Below, piece by piece: positions 10,163-21,779 of a stretch of DNA of 64,000 nucleotides. The notes below the pieces were generated by a model. It was not told the DNA's origin. It was given only the letters and a program-made list of their open reading frames with translations, and ran no database searches. Numbering within the stretch: the first letter of the stretch is position 1; each line of letters begins with the position of its first letter. The stretch covers positions 71,953,634 to 72,017,633 of the forward strand of contig NC_133537.1 in assembly GCF_048544455.1 (NCBI RefSeq), given 5' to 3'. The translations under genes and the position numbers were made by a program. The DNA is from Silene latifolia. Taxonomy: Eukaryota > Streptophyta > Magnoliopsida > Caryophyllales > Caryophyllaceae.

Positions 10163-10231
10163 GACTCGATCGAACTCCAACAACCGTTAAAACCACTCGA
10201 TCGACTAAGAAAGCTCTCGATCGAATGCTCG
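10163..10231. repeat. Dyad array in U3 of the B 3' LTR, distal part
   Basis: Three CTCGATCGA-type dyads that continue the array at 8621-8739 on the other side of solo LTR C. Confidence 0.8.
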
Positions 10232-10463
10232 GCCACTGAAAAACAGCTTGAACACATTTGGTCAGCTTCCAAGGACTTCCTTCACGCTTCCCGAGACACA
10301 GCACTTCCGCTCTAAATCCTCCATCTCCATAAATGCATGCTAGGGGGACTGAATAAGGCACGATTTCACCACTTTGAGGTTCGTTCCTACAAATGAGACG
10401 AAACAAACCAAAATAGCCTATACGGGGCATTTTGCAATACAAAACTATAGAAACGACATGGAA

Positions 10464-10508
10464 ATACGTGCAATAAGAGGCTAAAAAGACTATATAAATT
10501 GCACGTAT
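10464..10508 (-). repeat. Terminal inverted repeat at the 5' end of LTR B
   Basis: Arms ATACGTGCAAT (10464-10474) and ATTGCACGTAT (10498-10508), perfect over 11 bp around a 23-base loop. Confidence 0.8.
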
Positions 10509-10510
10509 CA

Positions 10511-10530
10511 GATCTCCCCAAACCGGACCT
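10511..10530 (-). promoter_or_regulatory. Candidate polypurine tract of element B
   Basis: Minus strand GGTTTGGGGAGATC directly abuts the 3' LTR. A near-identical tract abuts LTR G at 63760-63775. This marks 10510 as the interior side of a 3' LTR. Confidence 0.65.
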
Positions 10531-12493
10531 TTACTCGTCCTCGAGTAAACTAAATGCAAACTAATGGAATAGATAAGAAAACTCAGAGCTAGCTATATAT
10601 TGTCCACTTAAACCGTTTAATGCAAACAAAACTGACATTTATAGCTACAACAGTCAAGCACAAACGAGTTATATGATGTCTATAAATAAGCTGAACTGTC
10701 AACCTTGCAAGACCTTTGAAACTGGACACTCACGGGTCACTCTTCCCTCATGAAGCAAAGGGTAAGTATATAAGTGTAAGAGAAGAAGAGAAAATAGTCA
10801 CTCACCTAAACTATGACCCACATAAATATGCTTGCAACTAAAATGATAGACGATTCTAATCACCATACATACATTCCAACCAAACAATGTCTGTCACAGC
10901 TGAGGGCTAACAAAAATTATGGTTTAGTGAGGTTGCGGGTAAGAAAAGGAAAAATAAGTTATGGAAAATGTGGAGGTAATGCGTCAAGCTAGCACCTAAA
11001 CAAAACCATACTAAGCAAATCCGATTCTTAACCAATTATAAAATTTAGCACATGTACCCTTCAACTGGCACAAAGACTCACTAACCAATACACAACAACT
11101 CCTTAAAAGATATAAGTAATGCATAGGAGTAAGACCGTCTCAAACTTCCCTTTTTTACACGGTCTGTTTTTCTTTTTCTTTTTTTCTTTCTTTTCTACTT
11201 CTTTTCTCATTTTCCTGCCCACATCTTTTCTTCCTTTTTTTTCATTTGTCATCTCAATCTTTTTTCTTCCAATTCCGACATATCCTCCTTTCTTTTCTTT
11301 TCTACCAACTCCAAACAATATAAAACAAACCAACTCGCATCAATGAAAAATATACCACAAAATACACTAAACTAGCTTGACATGCAGGCTTAATTTGGGT
11401 GTAGTTAATGGGTCAAAAAGGCTAAGTTTGGCTAATGTGGAGCTAAATGGGTGAGAATGAAAGAAAGGGAAAAATTGCAAGCGCCTCCCTGCATGTGACA
11501 CCGACCACAAACCCGAATGTATGCAAGCAAAAATCAATCGAATTTCATAAGAGTGAAAATTAATGAACATGTTATGCAAGGAGTATACTACTCTCAATTC
11601 CTACATGAACTGGTCATAAATGACATCAGTTATACAGCTCTAAAAACTTAGAAATTTTAAAGTAGTTTGCCAATTTTATCAGGTCAAGTCTATATGTTCA
11701 GCTGTATTTTTAACATTAACTCGTAGACAATGCACATGACAAAGCTAATAAAATGACAATCTGATGCAAGGCTAAATTGAAATGACAATTTGAATTTTTG
11801 AAGTTTTTTTATTTTTATGAGATTTATGAATAATGAAACTAAAATAAACAATGCATGCAAAAATTAAACGTAATACCAGAAATGCAATAAAAACATAATT
11901 GCAGACACAGATATGGATGTATATACCTCCCCAAACCAAACTGTACAATGTCCTCATTATACCCAAAAATAGGGAAAGGAAATGCAAATTGAAAGAGAAG
12001 ACTGAAGTTGCAGAAAACTTACAAAAACAAGCGAAGAAGGGACCTCCCCAAACCAGCCAGCAACAAGGGAGGTCGCAAGCAACGTCACAAGGCTCAAGTC
12101 ACCGAAACAGTACTCGATCGAGGTACAAAAGTACTTGATCGAGACAAGTGGGCAGTAGAAGTAGCTCGATCGAGAACAACAAGTACTTGATCGAGTGATC
12201 CTCATGAGGTACCTGCAAATACACAATAAACGCCCAAAGAACTAATGAAGCAAGTCTAACCGTTCCAGTCTATCGTCTGAAAACCAATTATTACATGTCC
12301 AACAAAAACAAAAATGTTTAAAAGATCAACTGAAAAGAAATTAAACTCCGGGTTGCCTCTCGGACAGAGCTAGTTTCAGATAGGTCCCAGCTCGACCTTC
12401 TTCTCTTCATCCACCAAAGCAAACTAATGGCCCACAACAAGGCTGTTGACTAAATGAAGTCCCTTCGGCGTCCATAAGCTTAACTTTTGGTCG
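10531..12493 (-). other. Non-coding interior of element B
   Basis: No convincing ORF. It contains a pyrimidine-rich tract at about 11147-11310, a small dyad group at 12113-12198, and otherwise AT-rich sequence. No protease, RT or integrase motif is visible. Confidence 0.6.
12113..12198. repeat. Small CTCGATCGAG group in the interior of element B
   Basis: Four dyads (two exact, two with TTGATCGAG) in about 85 bp. Confidence 0.8.
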
Positions 12494-13591
12494 TCACAAC
12501 ACTGCGTTAGAAGAACAGCGATTCTTGGCAGCATCATGCCCTCCACCTTTGGCTTTATCATGTGCTTTCTTCTTGTACGGCCTAGCCTCGTCTAAACCTC
12601 CACCTGGGTCATCAATCCATACTGTTCCAGTCTCCAAATTCAACGTATGACGCCCTCCTCCTGGATCTTTCAACCTGTCAGTACCTGCAGAAGAAGTAAC
12701 AAAGGAATTAACCTTAATTGCAGAATCATCGTCCAAAATAAATTTAGACGACCATTTATTATTATCAACAAAGAAGTTACTCGATCGAGCACTTAAGATA
12801 CTCGATCGAGAACGTTTTTCAGCAATTGTACTCGATAGAGCAACTTGTGTTACTCGATCGAGGACCTTGTTTTCCTCTGTGCTCGATCGAGAACTGTTAG
12901 CCTCTCGATCGAGTACTTCTTCAGTAATGTCATTCGATCAAGCAAAGTAAGGCTCTTGATCGAATGTGTGAGCAGGGGTAGGCGAGACTGCATTGTAATC
13001 TTCATCTTGAACAGTATTTTCAACATCCGAGGCATCATTTTCAGCACCAAAAGGCAGAACCGGTCCGTCATAGGTGTGAATGGCATAGACTGTCTCGGGT
13101 CGCCTAGAAATTTGCTCGGCCATTACATGAGCTAACTGAGCTTCAAGTCTCTTGATAATGGCGTCTTTAGTTTGCATAACCTCTTGCACTTGAAGCGCAA
13201 GCGTCTTAACTATAGACGTCAACTCAGCAATTTCTTCTTTCTGCTTATTAGGAGCAGGAGTTTGTTGTGGCGGCGGCCAAACAAATGGTGGCTTTTGATA
13301 GCCTCGTTGCTGAAATGGATGTGGAGGCACATATGCAAATGATTGACTTGCTTGTCTACGCTGCCTAAACGCATAGACTTCGTTGTCTTCTGCCAAACAA
13401 CAAACAGCATTGTGCCCTGCAGCACCACATCTTTTACAATAGACCACCTGTTGCGCCATAATATGGAACTGAGGTGGACTACCCCAAGATTGTTTACTCT
13501 CCAACTTGTCAGATCTTGCATTCTGAGCTTCAAACTGTGCTATAATTCTAAAGACACTAGACATCCTGGTAGAAGGGTCAAAGGTACTCAA
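12494..13591 (-). pseudogene. Truncated gag of element B with one in-frame stop
   Basis: One frame is open from 13591 to 12494 except for TGA at 12940-12938. The capsid part of gag is missing. What remains is a short leader, a CX2CX4HX4C zinc knuckle (CKRCGAAGHNAVCC), a Gln/Pro-rich segment, and a predicted helix with EIAELTSIVKTLALQVQEV. After the stop the dyad array is read in frame as SRSS/ARSS blocks, then a Gly-rich tail with repeated DPGGG. The first ATG in frame is 13564; sequence from 13591 would need a TTG start. With no capsid domain, B probably depended on another Athila for particles. Confidence 0.7.
12779..12966. repeat. CTCGATCGAG dyad array in the gag linker of element B
   Basis: Nine copies or near copies over about 190 bp, in the same position relative to the zinc knuckle as the coding array of element A. 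No frame break occurs across it apart from one TGA. Confidence 0.88.
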
Positions 13592-13751
13592 GCCTTCCTT
13601 TTGACGATCTTTCTCCTAGAATCCTGTCTAGGTAGGGCTTGTAGGAACTATCAAAACAACATTAAAGGAAAAAGATAAAAACTGCCTCAAGGAATAAATT
13701 CCTTGAGGCGAAAAACAGACAAAAATAAAACACGCAAATAAAATAGTTGCC

Positions 13752-13769
13752 TCCCTGGCAACGGCGCCA
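13752..13769 (-). promoter_or_regulatory. Primer binding site of element B (tRNA-Asp type)
   Basis: Minus strand TGGCGCCGTTGCCAGGGA differs by one base from that of element A and lies five bases from the LTR end. Confidence 0.88.
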
Positions 13770-13774
13770 AAATT

Positions 13775-14293
13775 TGATACCGTCGTTTAAGTACCAAAAA
13801 TAAATACCTAAGACAACCAACAGAAGCTAGCGGAAGTAGGGTCGATCTCCACAGGGAGGCTATTATATCTATCTGCTATCTCTGGTAACAAATGGGGGTT
13901 TTAAATTGATTTCTAAACTAAGAGAGGTTAAGGCAAGAGAAATTAAGTGATAAGAGAAATAAACGATATAATCAAATAAAGAGAAATATGCTAGGAAGTC
14001 GGTTCACCATGGCAGTTAATTAACTTGGTTGTAAATAGTTCAGACGATCTAATGTGAGAAGGGTAAGGGAAAGGTCCTTCCGGTCCGCTATCCACCCTAG
14101 AATACAACGAACTTAACTTCCGTCCTCATTAGGGTAGTCTACTATTCATAACAGTTCTGTTCATTCCAATCTTCCGATCTAGGATTGAATTTAACCAATT
14201 TAACGAGTTTAGATGCGTGCACTCAACTAAACGATTACAATTATATTGTCATAAAACAGTTCTCACAATTTAATCATCTAACCTATTCACAAC
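13775..14293 (-). repeat. 5' LTR of element B, piece 1 (U5 side)
   Basis: Starts TGATACCGTCG next to the primer site. It is cut at 14293 by element D, with ACAAC (14289-14293) duplicated at 27426-27430. The uninterrupted sequence is seen at about 8168 in the 3' LTR. Confidence 0.9.
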
Positions 14294-14985
14294 TGTACGC
14301 ACTGAAATTTTATTTAATTGTCGAAAATACAGAAATTAATTAATTTGAGTTAAGAAACTACTCAATTTAATTATTTTTGTCCCTTTTAAATCAAATTTGG
14401 GTCATTCCGAGTTATTCGGACCAAACAAAAGTCAATTTGGGCTAATTTCCCAAATAAGCCCAATAAATGGGCCCGCAACCCTAAGCCCAAGAAAGCCCGA
14501 ACTTTTTCTATAAATAGAGCGAAGTTCATTCATTTCAGATAGAAAACTCGAAGATAGAAAAACTCGAAGAAAAGAAAAGCTCTGGAATTCTCTCTGAAAA
14601 TCTCGTGAAATTTAACGTAAGCAGTCAACAAGCACAACAAATTCGTGCCGCCTGCGCAAGAAAACTCAAACATTCAAACTCGAATATTCAAACATTCAAA
14701 CTCGAATATTCAAACATTCAAACATTCAAGAGAGACTCAAGTCGTTCGACCCTCTCAAGAATACAAGTCAACGTCGCGCGTAGAGTGCATACACCCTCTA
14801 CACACGCACCCCCTGCAAAACGCACGCGCACCCCCTACATGGATCGTGCACGCGTACCCTGTTTGTTTAGTTAGAATCAGAGGATTATTAGAGATTGTAC
14901 ACGAACTTTTTCTGATATTAATAAAAACTCATTTTGTTTACTTGTTTTGTATTTCACTTATCGCAATATAAAATTTGTCGCTACA
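14294..14985 (+). repeat. 5' LTR of element D (692 bp)
   Basis: TGTACGC...GCTACA. It contains TATAAATAG at 14519-14527 and, downstream, a tandem block built from ATTCAAACTCGAATATTC units (about 14668-14732). The block is one unit longer than in the 3' LTR. Confidence 0.93.
14519..14527 (+). promoter_or_regulatory. TATA box of the 5' LTR of element D
   Basis: TATAAATAG, conserved at 26957-26965 in the 3' LTR. Confidence 0.75.
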
Positions 14986-14987
14986 AA

Positions 14988-15005
14988 TTTGGTGAACCCG
15001 ACGTG
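14988..15005 (+). promoter_or_regulatory. Primer binding site of element D
   Basis: TTGGTGAACCCGACGTGA begins two to three bases after the LTR. The leading TGG matches the CCA tail of a tRNA. I cannot name the tRNA with certainty. Confidence 0.7.
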
Positions 15006-15062
15006 AAACTCTCTACCTCTCATCTCTACTACTTTACAAATTAAGTCTACCGCTACAAGAAC

Positions 15063-17054
15063 ATGTCTACCAAGCAAGACACCTCTTCCAGCACCCCCAA
15101 CAAGACCTACGCAGCTATTCTTCAGGATACTCCTGCTGCTGCTACCTCCCCAGCTGTGCAATGAGTTGGCATCTGCACTAGAGGAATGGCAAAGAAAGCT
15201 GCTATCAACGCTGCTGCTACTAGCCTACGTTCTGCACATGTCCCTACCAGGCCACGCAAGATCTCTGTTGCCTCCATAGCTGCTGCTGCTACAGCTATCC
15301 TTGCTGCCTCTACTCCTTCGCGTGAAGAGACTCGAAGTTCTAAGGTCGACAAAAACTCTTCCCCTTGCAAACCTAGGGCGTCACCAAAAAAGAAGGATGC
15401 CTCCACTCCTATCAGCGCTTCAGTTATGGTGATTGCTGGTTCTACCCTTGAGGAGCAAGTCCAAAGCATGAATAAGCTCCTTGAAAAGATGATGAAGGAG
15501 AATGAAGAAAAGAACAAGAAGATTGATGAAATTCAAAAGGAGGTGGTGGAGCTTCGCGAGAAAAAGATCTCAAGTGAGCACACTGACTCTGACAAGGATG
15601 ATGATACTGATAAGGATGATGACAAAGATGATACTGGAAAGACTTCTGGTAATGAAATTGGCGCTTTCACTGAAGAAAAGCTCCAGGAGTTGATAGCTAA
15701 GACAATTAAAAGTCAGCAAGGTGAAAGTTCGACAAGCAGTGGACGCTACATCAAGCCTTACACTAAAAGGATTGACAGTTTGCGCATGCCTCTTGGTTAT
15801 CAGCCTCCAAAGTTTCAACAGTTCGATGGGAAGGGAAATCCAAAACAACACATCGCCCACTTCGTCGAGACATGCAACAATGTTGGAACTAATGGTGATC
15901 ATCTAGTCAAGCAGTTCGTACGTTCTCTTAAAGGAATTTCTTTTGATTGGTACACAGACTTAGACTCTGAGTCAATTGACAGTTGGGGTCGCATGGAAGA
16001 CGAATTTCTTAACAGGTTCTACAGCACTAGGCGTATTGTCATCATGAGTGAACTAACAAACACAGCACAGTGGGAGGATGAACCTGTCGTCGACTACATC
16101 GATCGATGGCGTCCATTGAGTCTGCAATGCAAAGATCGCTTAAGTGAATCCTCAGCAGTGGAAATGTGCATTAACGGGATGACCTGGGATATTCTTTATA
16201 TAATGAAAGGAATCAAGCCGAAAATCTTTCCAGAATTGGCAACCTTCGCTCACGACATGGAAATTACAATCAAAGAGCGTGGCAAAGCTCGATCAACCTC
16301 TTCTAAGACGCCAAGTGAAAAGAAGGAGTTCAGAAAGACAGATAAAGGCTTCAAGTCGATAGGAAAGGAGGCAATGGTCGTCGAAACCAGCGGATCGCCC
16401 GTTAAAATCTCATCAAAACCTAAGTATGAAAAGAATAAGGACTCATATGCTTACAATTATAAGCGGGACAAACCCACATTAAAAGAGTTACAAGCTAAGA
16501 AGTACCCTTTCCCAGACTCTGACTTAGCCGGAATGCTAGATGACCTTCTAGAGAAAAAGGTTATACAACTGCCAGAGTCCAAGAGACCTGACCAGGCTAA
16601 CAAGACAAGTGATCCCAACTATTGTCGCTATCATAGACTGGTAAGTCATCCCCTTGAAAAGTGTATAACACTGAAAGAGAAAATTATGCAGCTCTCTAGA
16701 GACGGAAAAATTATCCTTGACTTGGATGAAACAGTAGCTACAAATCAAACTACTGCAGAATTGGAGCAGCATGAGGAACACGAGGAGCCAACGATGCATT
16801 ATGGGTGGGATGTATGCATGTTGCAATTCGGGAGCCTTGAACTTGTTGCTATATGGTTTCAAAAGCCATCTTCATCGATATCCCCAAAAGCAGGATTAGG
16901 TCCTCAAGATGAGAAGAATGTAAATGATGATGACGAAGGGTGGACCTTAGTCACTCGCAAGAAGACAAAGAAACAAGTATGGCAAGCAGTCGGCAGTCGA
17001 ACATGTCCATCATCGACGAAAGCAATCAAAGAAGATGAAATCCTGCATGTCTGA
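15063..17054 (+). pseudogene. gag of element D, one early in-frame stop
   Basis: ATG 15063 is in frame with the long ORF that begins at 15186, but TGA at 15162-15164 separates them. Counting from 15186: residues 1-80 are Ala/Ser-rich, 82-125 form a coiled coil (EEQVQSMNKLLEKMMKENEE), and 130-160 are an acidic run. The gag core lies at about 195-375, with GYQPPKFQQFDGKGNPKQHI, LKGISFDWYTDLDSESIDSW and EMCINGMTWDILYIMKGI. A Cys-His motif CRYHRLVSHPLEKC is at about 478. It overlaps the protease frame by 20 nt (17035-17054), so a +1 shift would be needed to continue; this may be decay rather than programmed. Confidence 0.85.
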
Positions 17055-18807
17055 TGGGGAGAAAAAGTCTGAAACAGTGGTTAAACCATGTGTCTTGCCT
17101 ATCAAAATGCCTAAGCAAAAATCGTTGAGTCATATTGCTCTAGAGGAATTCCTTCCAAGAGATTTCTTGAACAATGTTACCGTATGTACCATTTCTGCAG
17201 TAGGTCATGATGATAAAGAAAAAGTAAAGGAAAACGAAGCAGATGATGCGGTACCATCACAACAATTGCAATCTTACCCTCAAAAGGAAAATGAAGTTGT
17301 AAAGGCTCTCAACGCTATTCCCGCAAATATGGGGTGGAGACAAATCTTTCACCTGCCGAAAGAGAAGCGTCAGATAATACTCCAAGGACTTGATAAACCA
17401 GAACTATAAGCTGGCAAGATGAAAGATGTAGGAGAGCATGCAGAGCCGTCAACACAATGTGTCTCCTGCAATGCAGCCTTGACCTTTTCAGATGAAGATC
17501 TGCTTCTTGGTTCCAAGCCTCACAATAGGCCACTATATGTGTCAGGCTACATTCGAGGACAAAAAGTCAACAGAATCTTAATAGATGGAGGCTCAGGAGT
17601 AAATCTCATGCCCAAAGCAACCATGAAAGAGCTAGGCATCACGGTTAATGAACTTTCCAGCAGTCGAATAGTTATTCATGGTTTCAACTTAAACGGAGAG
17701 CGGGCTATTGGCATGATTCGTGTAAACCTTAGCATGGACGACTTGTCATCTGAAACACTCTTCCATGTCATCGAGGCCAAGACATCATTCAAGTTATTAT
17801 TAGGTCGACCATGGAAACATGAAAATGGGGTCGTTGCATCAACCCTTCATCAATGCTTGAAGTATTATCGCGGCGGTGAAAGGAAAATAAATGGAGACGC
17901 CAAGCCTTTCACTAAGGCTGACTCTTTCTTCGCTGACACAAAGTTCTTTGAAGAAAATGGTACTTCTAGTGAGTTCATGTCAACTACCATTTCTTCAACT
18001 GGAAAAAGAGGTAAGCTGAAAGAGAGTACCAAAGAAGATGTTGTTACGAGTAATGTTAAAGAAAATGATGTTAAGCAAAATATAGACAACGCTAGTAAAG
18101 CATCTACTCCCATTAGATCACCCAAGAAGCAAGAAATGCCACAGAAGTCTACCACGCCAGTGTTGCGGTATATTCCTAAGTCTTGTCGCAAAGAAGGAGA
18201 TAGTCCTTTTGCAGAATGTCTAACAAAGAGAGATCTTAAAGACAAAAGTAAACCAAGTCCACTGATCAAGCAAGAATGGATGGCGAAAGTCACCAGACCT
18301 CTTCCAAGTTCAAACCAAAAGTTAGTTATGAGACCTCCTCCAGTTGATTTCGTTTGTTCATCAAACCAATTGTCAAGCGATCAAAATGTGGGAATATTTC
18401 ATTCCAACGCATACAAGCTACTGGAAAAGGCAGGTTACGACTTTACAAAACCAAATCCGCTTGGGGAAGTTGTAGAAGTTGAACCATATGGGCTTAATAA
18501 AACACAACAGAAGTTGTTCAAACAAGAAGGAAGCTTTATAGAGACTAAAGCAGGGCTTGGTTATAAGTCTCCCACACCCGTGAAGATCAGTGCTCGAAGG
18601 AACAGAACCTCTACATCTTCACAACATATCACAGTGGAAGAGGCAGAGGAGAATGAAGCGGAAGGCATTAAAAGATCATCATCATCTTCAGTTTTCGACA
18701 GGATAAGTCCATCTGCACAGAGAGCCCGTCCTTCTATATTCGACAAGCTGGGGAGACCGAGCCTTACAACAAATCGTCCTTCTGTCTTCACTCGACTGGA
18801 TAAATGA
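17035..18807 (+). pseudogene. Protease region of element D
   Basis: One frame, broken by TAA at 17407-17409. The retropepsin signature is NRILIDGGSGVNLMPKAT (D-G-G-S, usual for Tat elements), followed by FKLLLGRPWKHENGVVASTL, the typical C-terminal strand. The remaining 250 codons are a Ser/Lys-rich linker with a G-patch-like GLGYKSPTPVKIS at about residue 378. They end in repeated PS(I/V)F(D/T)(K/R)L blocks and a TGA at 18807. In Tat elements this linker joins protease to RT. Confidence 0.8.
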
Positions 18808-19857
18808 GGAGCAAATGAAGTTAAGTCAACCCCTCCGCTACGTACAAGCAAGAAGGGCGCATAAATTATTAATTTGGGTGTTCGTTCAAACACGATCTTC
18901 ACTCGTTTAGGAGCCTCCAATAATGATAATGGTAAGACTCTTCTATGCTCAACTTCCATGGAAGAAAATTATGAAGTAAACATAAGTGATGACTTGAAAA
19001 GCGCAATACCCTCTCGCATGAAGCGTTTGCAAGTGGTGGACATCATTCAGCATGAACCACTAAAAGCACGAAGACGAGTATTAATTCTCACTGGTCTATC
19101 CTCAAACGATGTTGAAGAGTCTAAACCTCGATCTTCAGACTCCCGTGATGCAAAAGACTTGGAAAGTGTGACTTCTTATCATATCACTGCAGAAGAGATA
19201 ACTGATGACAGCGAAGAGGTAGAGGCTGACAAGGCACCTGAAACACTTGAAGACGAGGTACAATCAACCGTAAATGATTTAAAAGAACTAAACCTAGGAA
19301 CTGATGAAGATCCTCGTCCAATCTACGTCAGTGCTCTGTTGACTAAAGAGGAAGAGGAGGAATGCTACAAATTGTTGGTTGAGTACAAGGACGTCTTCGC
19401 TTGGAGCTACAAGGAAATGCCTGGACTAAACCCAAAAATTGCAGTTCATCGATTGGCAATTAGAAAAGGAACCAGTCCTAGAAAGCAATCTTAACGTTGC
19501 TTTAGGATAGAGCTTATACCTGAAATTGAAAAAGAGGTTAACAAACTCATTGAGGCTGGATTTATCCGTGAAGTCAGATATCCTACCTGGATAGCCAACA
19601 TTGTTCCAGTCAGAAAGAAAAATGGGCAACTACGTGTATGCGTCGACTTCAGAGATCTTAATGATGCATGTCCAAAGGACGACTTCCCTTTGCCAGTTAC
19701 AGAGGTGATGATCGATGCAACTACTGGCCACGAAGCACTCTCGTTCATGGATTGCACTGCTGGATACAATCAAATACAAATGGCACCTGAAGATCAAGAA
19801 GCAACGGCATTTAGCACACCAAAAGGGATATTTTGCTACACAGTCATAAAACGATAG
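18808..19857 (+). pseudogene. Protease-RT linker and N-terminal reverse transcriptase of element D
   Basis: Same frame as protease, split by TAA at 19492-19494. The first part ends with the pre-RT motif YKDVFAWSYKEMPGLNP. After the stop the RT fingers and palm are recognisable: ELIPEIEKEVNKLIEAGFI, VRKKNGQLRVCVDFRDLN, DDFPLP and LSFMDCTAGYNQIQMAPEDQ (catalytic Asp of motif A present). The frame ends at TAG 19855-19857 just after FCYTVI. The block that should follow, with the conserved PFG segment, is missing. Confidence 0.85.
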
Positions 19858-21779
19858 AATGTTATGTCGACGACGTGGTTGTCAAATCAAAGAAAAGAAA
19901 AGACCATGTTAAAGACCTTCGGACCATCTTTGAGAGACTTAGAAAATGTCAACTCAAGATGAACCCACTCAAGTGTGCGTTTGGTGTCACATCTGGGAAG
20001 TTCTTATGGTTTGTAGTCAGGCACAGAGGCATTGAAATTGACCAGACAAAAATCAAAGCTATCAACGAAATGCCAGAACCAAAGACGTTGAAGGAGCTGC
20101 GTGGGTTGCAGGGACGTTTGGCATACATTCGAAGGTTCATCTCTAACCTAGTAGGACGTTGTCAGCCGTTTAGTCATCTCATGAAAAAGGATGCTCCATT
20201 TCAGTGGGATGAAAAATGCAAACATGCTTTTGATAGCATAAAAAAGTACCTGGCTAGTGCACCAGTGTTGGGGGCACCGATTCCAGGAAAACCGCTCATT
20301 CTATACATCGCCGCACAAGAACGATCGCTGGGGGAAATGTGTGCGCAAGAAATTGAAGACCGCAAGGAGAGAACACTCTACTACTTGAGTCGTACCTTAG
20401 TTGGATCTGAATTAAATTACTCGCCCATAGAGAAGACATGTCTTGCTTTGGTGTTCGCCATCCAGAAGTTGAGGCACTACATGCAGGCGCATATCATACA
20501 CGTGGTCTCAATAGCTGATCCAATCAAGTACATACTCTCAAGACCAGTTTTATCTGGAAGACTTGCGAAATGGGCAGTGTTACTTAAGCAGTATGACTTA
20601 GTGTTTGTGTCTCAAAAGGCAGTAAAAGGTCAGGTTATTGCAGATTTCTTCGCTGATCATCCAGTCCCAACAGAGTGGGAAATTTCAGATGAACTACCAG
20701 GAGAAGAAATATTTTACGTGGACATTTTACCTCCATGGCAAATGTACTTTGACGATGCTGCAAGGCGAGACGGAGCTGGAGCAGGAGTTGTTTTCATATC
20801 TCCCCAAAACCATGTAATGCCATACTCATTTACACTCACACAATTTTGCTCAAATAACGTGGCAGAATACCAAGCTTTGATATTAGGTCTTCAAATGGCA
20901 ATTGAAATAGGCGTAAGAGACATGGATATTTACGGAGACTCACAATTGGTGATCAGCCAAGTCCTCGATGAGTATGAGGTAAGAAAGGAAGACTTGATTC
21001 CCTACCATCGACAGGCGCTGCAACTGCTTAATCAACTTGACTCCATCAATATTGGTCATGTACCGAGGAGTGACAATAAGTTGGCTGACGCGCTTGCTAA
21101 CGTTGCAACCACTTTGGCACTGGGGGTGGAAGAATCTATGCAAGTGTCAATCTGCAATCGTTGGGCAATATCTTTGCTTGAAAGAGTAGACGATATAGAT
21201 ACAACAAACATGATTTGCGTCTACACGGCTGATGAAGATGACTGGCGCCAGCCTATCATCGATTTCTTGGACCACCAAAAATTACCCGATGATCCCAGGC
21301 ACAAGGTAGAGGTACGCCGACGTGCTCCAAAATTTCTTCATTACAAAGGGACGCTCTACAGACGCTCTTTCTTGGGACACTGGTTGAGGTGTCTAAATAA
21401 AGATGAAGCCACTGAAGCAATGCACGAAGCTCACTCTGGCATTTGTGGCGCTCACCAATCTGGACCTAAACTTTATGATCGTGTAAAGAGAATGGGGTAT
21501 TACTGGCCAACCATGGTTCAAGACTGCATGGACTTCGTAAAAAAGTGTCAACCCTGTCAGTTCTACGCAAACTTCATACATCAGCCACCAGAGCCATTAC
21601 ACCCGACTGTATCTTCATGGCCCTTTGAAGCTTGGGGACTTGACATTATGGGACCTCTCACTCCGAAAGCCTCGAATGGACACGAGTATATTCTCATTTG
21701 GTGCGACTATTTCTCAAAATGGGCAGAAGCCATCACATTACGGGATGTCAAGAAGGAAAATGTTGTGAATTTCATCTGA
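19833..21779 (+). pseudogene. C-terminal RT, two RNase H domains and N-terminal integrase of element D
   Basis: Begins at the deletion junction. YVDD is at 19863-19874 and is followed by the RT thumb. The Ty3-type RNase H spans about codons 145-235. A second RNase H follows at about 300-430, with catalytic residues visible in MYFDDAARRDGAGAG, NNVAEYQALILGL, IYGDSQLV and RSDNKLADALA. Integrase starts with the H2C2 zinc domain (HEAHSGICGAHQSG ... CQPC) and the first core Asp in WGLDIMGPL, and is cut by TGA at 21777-21779. Frame is 0, against frame 1 upstream, so the RT deletion also shifted the frame. Confidence 0.88.

Larger units (their letters stand above)
7726..10510 (-). repeat. 3' LTR of element B, interrupted by solo LTR C
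   Basis: LTR sequence from 7726 matches the 5' LTR copy at 13856 onward. It runs to 8746, resumes after solo LTR C at 10158, and ends GCACGTATCA at 10510. The segment left of 7726 has been displaced beyond the window by element A. The junction around C can be compared with the uninterrupted copy at about 28000-28010. Confidence 0.88.

Noticed and set aside
14605..14971. ORFs within LTR D
   Set aside because: They are translations of the ATTCAAACTCGAATATTC repeats and are not conserved in frame between the two LTRs.
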